Assembly: GCF_001019715.1 (NCBI RefSeq)
Contig: NZ_BBXJ01000001.1
Coordinates: 1,178,001-1,242,000, forward strand
Direction: 5' to 3'
Length of the DNA: 64,000 nucleotides
DNA from: Rodentibacter caecimuris
GTDB taxonomy: Bacteria; Pseudomonadota; Gammaproteobacteria; Enterobacterales; Pasteurellaceae
Shown here: piece after piece, positions 44,979 to 56,503 of the stretch
How the letters are laid out: each line of letters begins with the position of its first letter
How positions within the stretch are numbered: position 1 is the stretch's first letter
Notes under the pieces: generated by a model
Seen by the model: only the letters and a program-made list of their open reading frames with translations
What the model was told of the DNA's origin: nothing
Databases searched by the model: none
Made by a program: the position numbers and the translations under genes

Positions 44979-46334
44979 TTACTGTAAGCCAATAATTACT
45001 CTAAATCCAATGATGTTTTCGCAATCCATCACGTTTTCCAACCGCACTTTGTAGTGATGCAATTCTGCAATGCGAAATACAATGGATAACCCTAACCCGC
45101 TTCCCTTTTCATTTTGCCCTGCCGGACGGTAAAAAGGTTGTCCTAATCGGGCTAAATCGGTTTCACTCACCCCACCGCCATTATCTTCTACAATAATTTT
45201 TTCTCTGAATAAAACAATTTTCACCGACGCCCCTGATTGTGCATATTTAACCGCGTTATCCAGTAAATTTCTCAACATTTGTGTGACTAAAACAGGTTGA
45301 CCGTTCCTCATTTGAGGCAACGACTTTTCTTCAAAAGATAATTCAATGTTACGTTTTTGTGCATTAAAATAAAATTCACTCATTAAAGAAGGAATTATTT
45401 CCTGCCATTTTATAGGTTCTAATCCATCAAGTTCCTTTAAATTATCTAAACGGGATAAGATTAAAAGCTGCTCGATTAATTGGCTGGCACGATCAATACC
45501 CAGTGTTAAATTGCTTAATGCTTGTTCCCTAATTTCCTTATCCTCACCGGCAAGTTGGGCAACTTCGGTTTGAATACGTAAAGCGGCTAACGGACTACGT
45601 AATTCATGGGCGGCATCGGAAGTAAAACGGCGCTCTCTTTTTAACATAGTCGAAGTGCGGTCAAAAAATTGGTTTAAATTTTTCACCAACGGCAAAATTT
45701 CTGTCGGTACATTTGACGTATCAAGCAGAGAAACATCTCCCGGTTTTCTTCGCAAAACCTCACGGCTAAGCTGACTAATCGGTTTTAATGCTTTATGAAT
45801 CAAGTAGAAAACTACTGCCAATAAAAAAGGTAAACTTGCAAACCAAATCGCCGTTTGCCCAAATACCATTTTATTCACCAATTCTTCTCGATATTCTATT
45901 TCTTGACCAACCGCAATTCGCAACTCCCCTTGTGCCACAGGTAACCAATAAATCCGCCATTTATCATCATAGTTTTCAATATAGGCGGAACTAAATCCCA
46001 CTTTATTGCTAAAGATAAAATTATCACCGTTATCGCCATCACTTAACAATCGCTCCCCCGTTTTGGAAAAAATCGCAAACGCAAGGGCATCATCATCGAA
46101 CTTACGTTTTAACGGTTTAAATCCGCCACGATTAAAGTTTGTCTTACCCAATAAAATATTTTGTAAATCGGAGGTGGCGAGGCGTTCTGCAAATAAAATC
46201 TGCTGCGCATCAAAAACATCATAGGCCTCTTTTTTTGCTACTTTCCACGCGACAAAAGTTGAAACAAGCCACACGAAAAGTGCAATCAAAAATAACCCGC
46301 TCATTAAGCGAAATTTTAAACTTTTATTTGTCAT
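44979..46334 (-). CDS. qseC: Sensor histidine kinase QseC
   Basis: 451 residues from ATG 46334 (a GTG one codon earlier is also open). Membrane spans at about 10-30 and 165-182 enclose a periplasmic sensor of 130 residues containing EYREE (147-151), matching in place the EYRDD iron/catecholamine motif described for Aggregatibacter QseC. HAMP, HisKA ([14 protein letters not shown]) and HATPase ([29 protein letters not shown]) follow. The start lies inside the end of qseB by 11 bases. Confidence 0.92.
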   Translation of the reverse strand: MTNKSLKFRLMSGLFLIALFVWLVSTFVAWKVAKKEAYDVFDAQQILFAERLATSDLQNILLGKTNFNRGGFKPLKRKFDDDALAFAIFSKTGERLLSDGDNGDNFIFSNKVGFSSAYIENYDDKWRIYWLPVAQGELRIAVGQEIEYREELVNKMVFGQTAIWFASLPFLLAVVFYLIHKALKPISQLSREVLRRKPGDVSLLDTSNVPTEILPLVKNLNQFFDRTSTMLKRERRFTSDAAHELRSPLAALRIQTEVAQLAGEDKEIREQALSNLTLGIDRASQLIEQLLILSRLDNLKELDGLEPIKWQEIIPSLMSEFYFNAQKRNIELSFEEKSLPQMRNGQPVLVTQMLRNLLDNAVKYAQSGASVKIVLFREKIIVEDNGGGVSETDLARLGQPFYRPAGQNEKGSGLGLSIVFRIAELHHYKVRLENVMDCENIIGFRVIIGLQ

Positions 46335-46992
46335 CACCTTGTCCTAATACGTAGCCAACCCCGTGAACGGTACGAATAAATTGTTTTCCCAATTTTTGGC
46401 GCAAATTGTAGATATGAACATCTAATGCGGCGCTACTAATTTCTTCCTCCCATGTGGATAATTTTTCTTCAATGGCTGAACGGGAAAGGACACGATCTTG
46501 ATTCAACATAAAAAGTTCTAATAACTTATATTCTCTGCTCGTGAGAGAAAGTAGATCATTATTTAATCGGACACTTCGTTGATTAGGATCAAGCGTAACA
46601 TTCAGATGGGTTAGAACCGGTGTGGTATGTCCATAGCTACGGCGAATCAATGCTTGCAAACGGGCAACCACTTCAGCCAATGCAAAAGGTTTACAAAGAT
46701 AATCATCCGCCCCTTTTTGTAATCCTTTCACGCGCTCATCTAAGGTATCGCGCGCTGTCAAAATAAGCACGGGAGTAGATTGATTATTCATTCGCCATTG
46801 TTGCAAAATGTCCAATCCGTCCATTTTCGGTAAAGTCAAATCCAACACAACGGCATCATAAGGAGCAGAATCCAGCGCATTTAAGCCGGTTTTGCCGTCC
46901 GTGAACCAATCCACAATAAATCCGGATTTTGACAGCCCGATTTGTAACCCATTGCCGATTAACACATCATCTTCAATTAACAAAATTCGCAT
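46324..46992 (-). CDS. qseB: Response regulator QseB
   Basis: 222 residues from ATG 46992 (MRILLIEDD); the frame is open 21 codons further but that part reads through the intergenic hairpin. Receiver with phosphoacceptor D in [11 protein letters not shown] and K in [11 protein letters not shown]-terminal OmpR winged helix ending in [11 protein letters not shown]. It works with QseC; in relatives it controls virulence and iron-linked genes and its own operon. Confidence 0.93.
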   Translation of the reverse strand: MRILLIEDDVLIGNGLQIGLSKSGFIVDWFTDGKTGLNALDSAPYDAVVLDLTLPKMDGLDILQQWRMNNQSTPVLILTARDTLDERVKGLQKGADDYLCKPFALAEVVARLQALIRRSYGHTTPVLTHLNVTLDPNQRSVRLNNDLLSLTSREYKLLELFMLNQDRVLSRSAIEEKLSTWEEEISSAALDVHIYNLRQKLGKQFIRTVHGVGYVLGQGDDK

Positions 46993-47015
46993 AAATTTGA
47001 CCGCTCTTTCAACGC

Positions 47016-47045
47016 AAAATGGTGAGCCCAAATACTCACCATTTT
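47016..47045 (-). promoter_or_regulatory. Perfect hairpin in the ygiW-qseB gap (attenuator candidate)
   Basis: AAAATGGTGAG and CTCACCATTTT pair over 11 bases with an eight-base loop, in a 59-base gap between ygiW and qseB. The T tract is only four bases, so partial termination or RNA processing is more likely than a full stop. Confidence 0.7.
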
Positions 47046-47051
47046 TAATTC

Positions 47052-47423
47052 TCAATTTACTTTTTCAATACTATATACTTCAACTTCGGCTTTTTCAAAA
47101 GCGTCGTTATCAAGTTTTCCACTGATACGAATGTTATCTTGCGGACCAACATTTAAACCGTTCCATACTCGATCTTTAATTTCCACTTTGATTTGTGCAG
47201 AACCGTCAGTGAAAAGATAGTCATCTTTGCCAATTTGTTGGGTAATGCTACCGACCAATGTCACCATGCTATTATCTTTTTCCGATAATGCTTGTTTTAC
47301 ACTAATCGCCTGCATTGCACTTTGTTTAAACCCGCCTTGAACGGTATTTCCATTACCATTGAAACCTGCAAATGCAGTTGAAGTAGCGATTGCCAGAAGT
47401 GTTGCTAGAGTTAATTTTTTCAT
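47052..47423 (-). CDS. ygiW: YgiW-type periplasmic OB-fold protein (BOF family)
   Basis: 123 residues from ATG 47423 (AGAGGA upstream; the TTG one codon earlier is not needed). Signal peptide [19 protein letters not shown], then an OB fold with the family motifs [30 protein letters not shown] and ISGKLD. BOF proteins are stress-linked periplasmic proteins. It heads the ygiW-qseB-qseC unit known from Haemophilus and Aggregatibacter, behind a QseB-type box. Confidence 0.92.
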   Translation of the reverse strand: MKKLTLATLLAIATSTAFAGFNGNGNTVQGGFKQSAMQAISVKQALSEKDNSMVTLVGSITQQIGKDDYLFTDGSAQIKVEIKDRVWNGLNVGPQDNIRISGKLDNDAFEKAEVEVYSIEKVN

Positions 47424-47506
47424 CAAGTTTTCCTCTTAAAATTGTAGGTTAAAAATCATTATTTAAAGCATTACTGCTTTGTTGAGATCTATTAAATAAC
47501 ACAAAT

Positions 47507-47523
47507 CTTAAGAAAACCTTAAG
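47507..47523. promoter_or_regulatory. QseB/PmrA-type box upstream of ygiW
   Basis: CTTAAG-AAAAC-CTTAAG is a perfect direct repeat of CTTAAG with five-base spacing, the operator form used by PmrA/QseB-class regulators. It lies 84-100 bases before the ygiW start, in position for autoregulation. Confidence 0.78.
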
Positions 47524-47548
47524 AAGGGGAGATTTTTCTTCGGGTTTA

Positions 47549-47578
47549 TAAAAAAGGCTAGTATATAACCTAGCCTTT
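47549..47578 (-). terminator. thrS terminator
   Basis: On the - strand AAAGGCTAG, an eight-base loop, CTAGCCTTT and a T tract, 44 bases past the thrS stop. Confidence 0.85.
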
Positions 47579-47621
47579 CATGAGTTATCGCCGCAAAGTG
47601 CGGTCAGTTTTGAATGCTTTT

Positions 47622-49553
47622 TTATTCTTCATTCAATAATTTTAATTCACGGTTTCTCACTTGTTTTTTCAAGATTTCCGCAAATTCTTCTACGGTGAAT
47701 GTGCCAAGATCCGCACCTTTACGGGTACGCACCGCAATTTTGCCTTCTGCGATTTCTTTATCGCCGCAAACCAGCATATAAGGTACACGACGTAAGGTGT
47801 GTTCACGGATTTTAAAGCCTACTTTTTCATTTCGTAAATCCGTTTTCACGCGTAAACCGGCATCGGATAGCTGTTTTGCCACTTGTTTTACATAATCGGC
47901 TTGGCTATCGGTAATATTCATCACTACCGCTTGAGTCGGCGCTAACCACGCAGGGAAAAAGCCGGCATATTCTTCAGTAATGATACCGATAAAACGTTCA
48001 ATAGAACCTAAAATCGCACGGTGAATCATCACAGGGGTTTTACGCCCGTTATCTTCCGCAACATAGGTAGCTTCTAGGCGACCCGGTAAGGCAAAGTCTA
48101 ACTGAACCGTACCGCACTGCCATTCACGACCTAAACTATCACGCAATGCAAACTCAATTTTCGGCCCATAGAACGCCCCTTCACCTTCTTGAACTTCATA
48201 TTCTAGATTATTATGTGCCAACGCTGCGGCTAAGCCCGCTTCCGCACGATCCCACATGTCATTCGAACCGATACGGTTTTCAGGACGGGTTGAAAGTTTC
48301 ACATAAATATCGGTAAAACCGAAAGTACTATAAATGTCGTAAACCATTTTAATACAGCTGGTTACTTCACTTTCGATTTGATCTTCCGTACAGAAAATAT
48401 GCGCGTCATCTTGGGTAAAGCCACGCACACGCATTAAACCATGCAAAGAACCGGACGGTTCATTACGGTGGCAAGAACCAAACTCTGCCATACGGATTGG
48501 TAAATCACGGTAAGATTTTAAACCTTGATTGAAAATTTGCACATGACCCGGACAGTTCATCGGCTTAATCGCATATTCACGATTTTCCGATTGTGTAGTG
48601 AACATTAAATCACCGTAGTTTTGCCAATGTCCCGTTTTTTCCCATAACACACGATCCATCATAAACGGACCTTTGACTTCTTGATAATCGTACTCTTTTA
48701 ATTTAGTCCGAACGAAAGTTTCAAGCTCGCGGAAAATCGTCCAACCGTCATTATGCCAAAACACCATTCCCGGTGCTTCCTCTTGCATATGGTATAAATC
48801 TAAGGCTTTACCGATTTTACGGTGATCGCGTTTTGCGGCCTCTTCCAAACGTTGTAAATAGTCGGCTAATTGTTTTTTGTCAGCCCAAGCCGTACCGTAG
48901 ATACGTTGTAACATTTTATTCTTGCTGTCGCCACGCCAGTAAGCCCCTGCTACTTTTTGTAATTTGAAATGATGGCAGAAACGCATATTGGGTACGTGAG
49001 GCCCACGACACATATCAATATATTCTTGGTGATGATACAACGCCGGTGTTGCCGTACGTTCAATATTTTCATCTAAAATTGCCATTTTGTACGGCTCGCC
49101 ACGTTGCTCGAAAGTATCTCGTGCTTCTTGCCAAGTTACGCGTTTTTTTACGACATCGTAATTGGTTTTCGCTAATTCAAGCATCCGTTTTTCAATCGCC
49201 TCTAAATCTTCTTGAGTTAAAGAACGATCTAAATCCACATCATAATAGAAACCATTTTCGATAGTTGGACCGATTGCCATTTTTACATCAGGAAATAATT
49301 GTTTGATAGCATGACCTAATAAATGAGCACAAGAATGACGGATAATTTCTAAACCGTCTTCATCTTTAGCAGTAATGATTTCTAATTTTGCGTCTTGCTC
49401 AACAATATCACAGGCATCACGGCGTTCACCGTTTACACAGCCAGCAATAGTAGCTTTGGCAAGGCCTGCACCGATATCTTGAGCCACTTCAAGCACAGAA
49501 ACAGGGCGATCAAATTGACGTTGGGAACCGTCAGGTAAAGTAATAATTGGCAT
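47622..49553 (-). CDS. thrS: Threonyl-tRNA synthetase
   Basis: 643 residues, standard length. TGS domain (1-65), editing domain ([16 protein letters not shown] with the HxxxH pair), and class II catalytic core with zinc ligands ([10 protein letters not shown]) and motif 2 ([30 protein letters not shown] in part), then an anticodon-binding domain. It charges tRNA-Thr and edits mis-attached serine. Its leader carries an anticodon-like hairpin, pointing to translational autoregulation as in Escherichia coli. Confidence 0.97.
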   Translation of the reverse strand: MPIITLPDGSQRQFDRPVSVLEVAQDIGAGLAKATIAGCVNGERRDACDIVEQDAKLEIITAKDEDGLEIIRHSCAHLLGHAIKQLFPDVKMAIGPTIENGFYYDVDLDRSLTQEDLEAIEKRMLELAKTNYDVVKKRVTWQEARDTFEQRGEPYKMAILDENIERTATPALYHHQEYIDMCRGPHVPNMRFCHHFKLQKVAGAYWRGDSKNKMLQRIYGTAWADKKQLADYLQRLEEAAKRDHRKIGKALDLYHMQEEAPGMVFWHNDGWTIFRELETFVRTKLKEYDYQEVKGPFMMDRVLWEKTGHWQNYGDLMFTTQSENREYAIKPMNCPGHVQIFNQGLKSYRDLPIRMAEFGSCHRNEPSGSLHGLMRVRGFTQDDAHIFCTEDQIESEVTSCIKMVYDIYSTFGFTDIYVKLSTRPENRIGSNDMWDRAEAGLAAALAHNNLEYEVQEGEGAFYGPKIEFALRDSLGREWQCGTVQLDFALPGRLEATYVAEDNGRKTPVMIHRAILGSIERFIGIITEEYAGFFPAWLAPTQAVVMNITDSQADYVKQVAKQLSDAGLRVKTDLRNEKVGFKIREHTLRRVPYMLVCGDKEIAEGKIAVRTRKGADLGTFTVEEFAEILKKQVRNRELKLLNEE

Positions 49554-49572
49554 AATTTTTCCTTATACAGTG

Positions 49573-49593
49573 GTCACCCATACGAAAGGTGAC
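49573..49593 (-). promoter_or_regulatory. thrS leader hairpin mimicking a tRNA-Thr anticodon arm
   Basis: On the - strand GTCACC pairs with GGTGAC, closed by a T-G pair, with a seven-base loop TTCGTAT. Read as an anticodon loop this is U33, C34-G35-U36 (a threonine anticodon), A37. It ends 19 bases before the thrS ATG, just upstream of AAGGAAAA. This matches the place and form of the Escherichia coli thrS operator bound by its own product. Confidence 0.7.
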
Positions 49594-49622
49594 ATGCTCG
49601 TTTAAAAATTCAATAAAAATTA

Positions 49623-49667
49623 ACCGCACTTAGCTTCATTCCTACCATTGAATGAGAAAAGTGCGGT
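49623..49667. repeat. Inverted uptake-sequence pair between thrS and azoR
   Basis: ACCGCACTT (49623-49631) and AAGTGCGGT (49659-49667) face each other 27 bases apart in the divergent promoter region. The spacing is wide for a terminator. Confidence 0.7.
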
Positions 49668-49823
49668 CGCAAATTCTACCACTTTCTTATAATCTTGTTA
49701 AATAGAAAACCGCCTGGATATTTTCATAAAAAGAAATAATGTTTTTCCCAACAACAACTTTATCTATCAAAAAATAAACTCTAGAATCGTCCCACTTATT
49801 TCACCTGAATTAAAGGAAACAAA

Positions 49824-50408
49824 ATGAGCAACATATTAGTGCTAAAATCAAGCATTCTTGCTGATAATTCTCAAAGTAATAAATTAGTTGATTATTCGAT
49901 TGAAAAACTACAAGGTAACAATATTGTGGTGCGGGATTTAGCAAATGATCCCCTTCCCCACTTCGATGCAACAGCAGCTATTGCAGTGCGTGGCGAACCT
50001 AACACGGATGAAGAAAAACAACTTCTAGCACTTTCAGACAAACTCGTTGCTGAATTAAAAAATGCGGATACACTCGTAATCGGCGCACCGATGTATAACT
50101 TAACGATTCCGACTCAATTAAAATCTTATTTTGATTTTATCGCCCGTCCTCGTGTTACATTTCAATACACGGCAAATGGCCCGGAAGGTTTATTGAAAGG
50201 TAAAAAAGCCATCGTATTATGTGCATTTGGCGGGTTATACGATGACGCAAATTCCGTCACACAATATATGAAAGCAATTTTAGACTTTGTAGGAATTACT
50301 GATGTGCAGTTCGTCTATGCGCAAGGGATTGGATTTGGTCCGGAAGCTGTTGAAAAAGCGTTGCACTCTGCCAAAGTAAAAATTAATGATATTGTGACCG
50401 CACTTTAA
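49824..50408 (+). CDS. azoR: FMN-dependent NADH-azoreductase
   Basis: 194 residues of flavodoxin-like fold. FMN-binding stretches include LKSSIL..NSQSNKL near the start and [20 protein letters not shown]. It reduces quinones and azo dyes with NADH, probably as protection from electrophilic quinones. Monocistronic, with AAAGGAAAC upstream and a terminator downstream; one uptake core overlaps its stop codon (50397-50405). Confidence 0.92.
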   Translation: MSNILVLKSSILADNSQSNKLVDYSIEKLQGNNIVVRDLANDPLPHFDATAAIAVRGEPNTDEEKQLLALSDKLVAELKNADTLVIGAPMYNLTIPTQLKSYFDFIARPRVTFQYTANGPEGLLKGKKAIVLCAFGGLYDDANSVTQYMKAILDFVGITDVQFVYAQGIGFGPEAVEKALHSAKVKINDIVTAL

Positions 50409-50419
50409 TCCTTTTTTAG

Positions 50420-50447
50420 GCCATCTTTCGAGATGGCTTTCTTTTTT
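50420..50447 (+). terminator. azoR terminator
   Basis: GCCATCT, loop TTCG, AGATGGC, then a T-rich tract. Confidence 0.9.
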
Positions 50448-50500
50448 CTTTACCACTATGTACTTTTATAAAATTAAATCGAATTTTTTTAAATCTTTGC

Positions 50501-50535
50501 TTGACTTATTTTTACTGCACTAGTTTAATAGTGCA
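50501..50535 (+). promoter_or_regulatory. trp promoter with overlapping TrpR operator
   Basis: TTGACT (50501-50506), 17 bases, TTTAAT (50524-50529). The palindrome TGCACTAGTTTAATAGTGCA (50516-50535) covers the -10 element and resembles the enterobacterial trp operator (ACTAGTTAACTAGT core). Only 25 bases separate it from trpE, leaving no space for a leader peptide. Confidence 0.8.
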
Positions 50536-50560
50536 AAAGTTTTCTTAGAAGGATTTAAAA

Positions 50561-52108
50561 ATGCGAGACCATGCTTTTATTGCGGTAACGACACAGCCGG
50601 TACCTTACTACGAGGATACTACCGCCATTTTCAATACCTTATGTGATCAGCCCAACACGCTTCTACTCGATTCTGCTGAAATTGGTAGTAAAAATAGTTT
50701 GCAAAGCCTTCTGTTAATCAATACCGCAGTAAAAATCACCTGTTCTAGTCACAACGTCACATTTAAAGCAATCAATGCAAACGGTTTAGCCGTGTTGAGA
50801 GAAATTCACCCAATCTTGACCGCACTTGGAAACATAAGTGCGGTCAATTTTAACAATGAATTTTCTATTGAGTTTGCCCCTCTTGATAACCAATTAGATG
50901 AGGATAGTAAACTGCAATCTGCCACGGTTTTTGATGGTCTTCGCGTGATAGCCAATCTCTATCGTCACAGTGCTACACCAATTTTTTTAGGCGGTTTGTT
51001 CGCTTATGACTTAGTCGCCAATTTCATCCCGATGAATGACATCACGTTAAAAGATGATGATATTTCTTGCCCTGACTACAGTTTTTATCTTGCCGAGCAT
51101 CTCATTACTATCGATCACCAAAGCCAGCAGGCAACACTTAAAAGTTACTGTTTCTCACAAGAAGAGCAAGTCAATGTCGCAAAAACCGCACTCGCGATCG
51201 CACAAAAATTAAAAAATATTGATCACATCTTATCTATTAAATCTGCGGGTGATGAAGTAAAAACGAATTTTGATGATCCCGAATTTATCAATATCGTGAA
51301 AGCGTTAAAACACCACATTAATATTGGTGATGTATTCCAAATCGTTCCTTCCCGTCGCTTTTCTCTTGCTTGTCCAAATCCGCTTGCCAGTTATGCTCAA
51401 CTCAAACAAAATAACCCAAGTCCTTATATGTTTTATATGAACGATGAAGATTTCATTTTGTTTGGCGCCTCACCGGAAAGTGCGCTCAAATATACGCCGA
51501 ACAATCGTCAATTAGAGATTTACCCTATTGCCGGATCGCGTCCGCGCGGCTTTGATGCTCACGGTAATATTGATCCTGAGCTGGACGGGCGTTTAGAGCT
51601 CGAACTTCGCCTTGATCACAAAGAACAGGCGGAACATTTAATGTTGGTAGATTTGGCACGCAATGATATTGCCCGTGTTTGTCAAAGTGGCACTCGCAAG
51701 GTTGCAGAATTAATGCAAGTGGATCGTTATTCACATATTATGCATTTAGTTTCTCGTGTGGTAGGCAAACTTCGCCCTGAATTAGATGCGCTTCACGCTT
51801 ATCAAGCCTGCATGAATATGGGAACGCTCACCGGAGCCCCCAAAATTAAAGCCATGCAACTTATTTATCAGTTTGAACAGCAAAAACGTCATAGTTATGG
51901 CGGTGCGGTAGGCTATCTTACATCAGACGGGCATTTTGACACCTGTATTGTGATTCGTTCCGCTTTTGTGCAAAACGGTATCGCCCATGTACAAGCGGGT
52001 TGTGGTGAAGTATTGGATTCCGATCCACAAATGGAAGCGGATGAAACACGCCATAAAGCGGCGGCTGTGTTAAAAGCCATTCGTCAAATCAACGCACAGG
52101 CAAAATAG
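50561..52108 (+). CDS. trpE: Anthranilate synthase component I
   Basis: 515 residues. The tryptophan feedback site is recognisable (LLLDSAEIGSKNSLQSLLL), and the chorismate-binding core includes QIVPSRRF, PIAGSRPRG, LVDLARNDI, GTLTGAPKIKAM and AGCGEVLDSDP. It makes anthranilate from chorismate with the TrpG amidotransferase. An inverted uptake-sequence pair is embedded in its coding sequence near codons 87-94. Confidence 0.97.
   Translation: MRDHAFIAVTTQPVPYYEDTTAIFNTLCDQPNTLLLDSAEIGSKNSLQSLLLINTAVKITCSSHNVTFKAINANGLAVLREIHPILTALGNISAVNFNNEFSIEFAPLDNQLDEDSKLQSATVFDGLRVIANLYRHSATPIFLGGLFAYDLVANFIPMNDITLKDDDISCPDYSFYLAEHLITIDHQSQQATLKSYCFSQEEQVNVAKTALAIAQKLKNIDHILSIKSAGDEVKTNFDDPEFINIVKALKHHINIGDVFQIVPSRRFSLACPNPLASYAQLKQNNPSPYMFYMNDEDFILFGASPESALKYTPNNRQLEIYPIAGSRPRGFDAHGNIDPELDGRLELELRLDHKEQAEHLMLVDLARNDIARVCQSGTRKVAELMQVDRYSHIMHLVSRVVGKLRPELDALHAYQACMNMGTLTGAPKIKAMQLIYQFEQQKRHSYGGAVGYLTSDGHFDTCIVIRSAFVQNGIAHVQAGCGEVLDSDPQMEADETRHKAAAVLKAIRQINAQAK
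50815..50848. repeat. Inverted uptake-sequence pair inside trpE
   Basis: ACCGCACTT (50819-50827) and AAGTGCGGT (50836-50844) with extended complementary flanks (TTGACC / GGTCAA) form a 12-pair stem inside the coding frame, encoding LTALGNISAVNF. Confidence 0.8.
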
Positions 52109-52116
52109 GAAACATT

Positions 52117-53131
<1,015 letters not shown>

Positions 53132-53170
53132 TAAAGGCCCAAAAAACCAATAACAAACTGAGGAAAAACC

Positions 53171-54178
53171 ATGCAACACAACCAATTATTAGAACAAATT
53201 TATAACGGAAATCCTCTTTCAAATTCAGAAAGTAGCATGCTTTTTAATGGCATTATGCAAGGTGAACTCGGCAATGAACAAATTGCCGCCATGATGATTG
53301 CCTTAAAAGTTCGTGGTGTAACTGTTGAGGAAATTAGCGGTGCAGTAGCGGCTTTATTGCAAAATGCAAAATCTTTCCCACGCCCCGACTACCCTTTTGC
53401 CGATATTGTCGGCACCGGGGGGGATGGGAAAAATACTATCAATATTTCCACCGCAAGTTGTATTGTTGCCGCAGCAATGGGGGTAAAAGTTGCTAAACAC
53501 GGCAATCGTAGCGTTTCCAGCCAATCCGGTGCAAGTGATGTATTAACTGCATTGAACGTCAATATCAATATTTCACCGGAAAGCGCCCGCCAAGCCCTCG
53601 ATGAAATCGGTGTCTGTTTTTTATTTGCACAACAATATCATTCAGGATTTCGTCATGTTGCCCCCGTTCGTGCCGCACTAAAAACCCGCACAATTTTCAA
53701 TATTCTCGGCCCTCTTATTAACCCTGCCCGACCGAATTACAACCTGCTTGGCGTCTATACGCCGGAATTAGTCAAAACCTATGCAGAAACGGCGGTGGCG
53801 CTTGGTCATCAGCATAGCTTTGTCGTACATGGTTCAGGCTTGGATGAAGTCGCATTACACGGTGAAACACAAGTAGCGGAAATTAAAGACGGTAAGATTG
53901 AATATTTCACGCTAACACCGGAAGATTTTGGCTTAAAAATGCAATCATTAGAAAGCTTACGCGGTGGCGAACCACAAGAAAATGCCAAAATATTGACCGC
54001 TCTTTTACAAGGTAGCGGTAAACTGGAACAAGCCAATGCTATCGCTGCAAATACGGCGTTATTGCTCAAATTATTTGGCTATAACGACCTTAAACAAAAT
54101 ACTCAAAACGTGTTGGAAACCTTGGCAAGCGGCAAAGCCTTTGAAACATTGCAAAAACTAACAAAATATTCACTCTGA
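53171..54178 (+). CDS. trpD: Anthranilate phosphoribosyltransferase
   Basis: 335 residues, a stand-alone TrpD. The PRPP loop GTGGDG, the [17 protein letters not shown] stretch and [10 protein letters not shown] are all present. It couples anthranilate with PRPP. A G7 run encodes part of the GTGGDG loop. It starts 39 bases after the tautomerase gene. Confidence 0.96.
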   Translation: MQHNQLLEQIYNGNPLSNSESSMLFNGIMQGELGNEQIAAMMIALKVRGVTVEEISGAVAALLQNAKSFPRPDYPFADIVGTGGDGKNTINISTASCIVAAAMGVKVAKHGNRSVSSQSGASDVLTALNVNINISPESARQALDEIGVCFLFAQQYHSGFRHVAPVRAALKTRTIFNILGPLINPARPNYNLLGVYTPELVKTYAETAVALGHQHSFVVHGSGLDEVALHGETQVAEIKDGKIEYFTLTPEDFGLKMQSLESLRGGEPQENAKILTALLQGSGKLEQANAIAANTALLLKLFGYNDLKQNTQNVLETLASGKAFETLQKLTKYSL

Positions 54179-54215
54179 AATTAACCACCATTTTTAGTCA
54201 TAAAAGAAAAATAAG

Positions 54216-55655
54216 ATGATTACACAAGACTTCTCAAAACCAATTAATTCCGCTACGGTGCTCCAAAAAATCGTGCTAGACAAAGCCGCATGGGTGAAAG
54301 TGAAAGAAAAGGAATTTCCGCTTAGTGAATTTCAACAAAACATCACAAAATCTGACCGCTCTTTTTATGACTCGCTAGCAAAAGGCACACAGCAAAATCC
54401 TGCTTATATTTTGGAATGTAAAAAAGCCTCACCCTCGAAAGGATTGATTAGGGCTGAATTTAATTTAGATGAGATCGCCAATGTATATAAATATTATGCG
54501 TCAGCCATTTCTGTGCTGACGGATGAAAAATACTTCCAAGGCGATTTTGAGTTTTTGCCTCAAGTGCGAAATATCGTGAGCCAACCGGTGCTTTGCAAAG
54601 ATTTTATAATCAGCGAATATCAAGTGTATCTTGCCCGTTATTATCAAGCCGATGCTATTTTATTAATGCTTTCAGTGGTGAATGATGAAACCTATCGCGT
54701 GTTGGCAGATCTTGCTCATTCTTTGGGAATGGGGGTATTAACCGAAACCAGTAATGAAGCGGAATTTGAGCGTGCCTTATTGTTAGGTGCGAAGATTATC
54801 GGTGTGAATAATCGTAATTTGCATGATTTAACCGTGGATTTAAATCGTGTAGTCGAATTAACGGAAAAATATGCAAATCGCATACCGGAAGATGTACGCA
54901 TTATCAGCGAATCCGGTATTTATACTCATCAGCAAATCCGTCAATTACAAAAAGTTGCACAGGGATTTTTGATCGGTAGTAGTTTAATGGAAAGCACTGA
55001 TTTAAATAATGCCGTTCGTTCGGTGATTTTCGGTGAAAACAAAGTATGTGGCTTAACACGCACCCAAGATGTTAAAACCGTTTATGCAAACGGAGCACTT
55101 TATGGCGGGTTAATTTTTGCTGAACATTCAAAACGTACAGTGAGTTTGCGTCAGGCTCAAGAATTAGTAACAGCCGCTCCACTTCGTTTTGTAGGCGTGT
55201 TTCAAAATCAAGAGGCGGATTTTATCGTTAGAATAGCTCAACAATTGCAACTTTATGCGGTGCAATTACACGGCTCGGAAACGCCGGCGTTTATCACCGA
55301 GCTGCGCGGTAAATTACCCGAAACCTGCCAAATTTGGAAAGCCGTCTCAATCAACATTGATGAAAAAAGTGCGGTTAATTTTACAGACGATTTAAATGTT
55401 GCCCGCTATATTTTTGATAGCCAAACCACAAATCAACAAGGCGGTACAGGTAAAACCTTTGATTGGTCATTCATTCCTGAAAACCTTAAGCACAAAATCA
55501 TCCTTGCCGGCGGCATTTCTCCAGAAAATATTGTTCTTTCACGACAACAAGGTTGTTTAGGTGTCGATCTTAACTCCGGTGTAGAAAATTCACCCGGCGT
55601 AAAAGATGAAAACAAAGTGCGGTCGGTTTTTGAAAAAATTTTCGATACAATATAA
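54216..55655 (+). CDS. trpC: Bifunctional indole-3-glycerol phosphate synthase / PRA isomerase
   Basis: 479 residues: N-terminal TrpC barrel ([30 protein letters not shown]) and C-terminal TrpF barrel ([37 protein letters not shown]), fused as in enterobacteria. It performs two successive steps to indole-3-glycerol phosphate. Two uptake cores lie in the TrpF half (55367-55375 and 55615-55623). Confidence 0.96.
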   Translation: MITQDFSKPINSATVLQKIVLDKAAWVKVKEKEFPLSEFQQNITKSDRSFYDSLAKGTQQNPAYILECKKASPSKGLIRAEFNLDEIANVYKYYASAISVLTDEKYFQGDFEFLPQVRNIVSQPVLCKDFIISEYQVYLARYYQADAILLMLSVVNDETYRVLADLAHSLGMGVLTETSNEAEFERALLLGAKIIGVNNRNLHDLTVDLNRVVELTEKYANRIPEDVRIISESGIYTHQQIRQLQKVAQGFLIGSSLMESTDLNNAVRSVIFGENKVCGLTRTQDVKTVYANGALYGGLIFAEHSKRTVSLRQAQELVTAAPLRFVGVFQNQEADFIVRIAQQLQLYAVQLHGSETPAFITELRGKLPETCQIWKAVSINIDEKSAVNFTDDLNVARYIFDSQTTNQQGGTGKTFDWSFIPENLKHKIILAGGISPENIVLSRQQGCLGVDLNSGVENSPGVKDENKVRSVFEKIFDTI

Positions 55656-55720
55656 CTACTTTTAGTTAAGCACTATAAAGTGTGTAATATAAATTTCTGA
55701 TACCCTACTAGGAGGTAATT

Positions 55721-56479
55721 ATGTCTAAAATAGCATTCGTTACCGGTGCGACAGCCGGCTTTGGCACAGCAATTTGCCGTACTTTAGTGGGCGCAGGTTA
55801 CCTTGTTATTGGTAGCGGTCGCCGTACTGAACGTTTAACTCTTCTTCATGCCGAGCTTGGCGAACAATTTTTCCCTCTTGCTTTTGATATTTCTGATCGT
55901 ACAAAAACGCAACAAGCTATCCAATCTCTCCCTATCGAATGGCGTAATATTGATTTGCTTGTTAATAATGCCGGTCTTGCCCTCGGTTTAGAAACAGCCG
56001 ATAACGCAAATCTTGATGATTGGGAAAAAATGATCGATACCAATATTAAAGGTCTTGTAACGATCACCCGCCTTTTGCTACCTCAAATGGTCGAACGCAA
56101 TACGGGGCATATTATCAATTTAGGCTCGATTGCCGGGAATTATCCTTATCCCGGCGGAAATATATACGGTGGAACAAAAGCTTTCGTAAAACAGTTTAGT
56201 TTAAATTTGCGTGCCGATCTTGCCGGTAAAAATATTCGTGTGACCAATGTCGAACCGGGGCTATGCGGCGGGACTGAGTTTTCGAATGTTCGCTTTAAAG
56301 GTGATGACGAGCGTGCTGAAAAAGTTTATGAAAATGTTCAGTATGTTACCGCGCAAGATATTGCAAATATTGTACTGTGGCTTAATCAACAACCTGAACA
56401 TGTCAATATTAATCGTATTGAAGTCATGCCTACGGCGCAAACTTTTGCTCCGCTCAATGTCGCAAGAAATTCAAACTAA
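55721..56479 (+). CDS. ydfG: Short-chain dehydrogenase, YdfG-type
   Basis: 252 residues: Rossmann motif TGATAGFGTAICRTL, NNAG, catalytic Ser in LGSIAGNYPYPGG and YGGTKAF (Y and K). The YdfG group oxidises 3-hydroxy acids such as L-allo-threonine or serine with NADP. It has a strong AGGAGG site and sits between trpC and trpB; Haemophilus influenzae has a homologue just before trpB. No tryptophan role is known. Confidence 0.88.
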   Translation: MSKIAFVTGATAGFGTAICRTLVGAGYLVIGSGRRTERLTLLHAELGEQFFPLAFDISDRTKTQQAIQSLPIEWRNIDLLVNNAGLALGLETADNANLDDWEKMIDTNIKGLVTITRLLLPQMVERNTGHIINLGSIAGNYPYPGGNIYGGTKAFVKQFSLNLRADLAGKNIRVTNVEPGLCGGTEFSNVRFKGDDERAEKVYENVQYVTAQDIANIVLWLNQQPEHVNINRIEVMPTAQTFAPLNVARNSN

Positions 56480-56503
56480 TCATAATAAGGGAACACAAAC
56501 ACA

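Noticed and set aside
53405-53425. Seven-G run in trpD as a phase-variation tract
   Set aside because: It encodes the invariant GTGGDG loop and is short; slippage would simply inactivate tryptophan synthesis.
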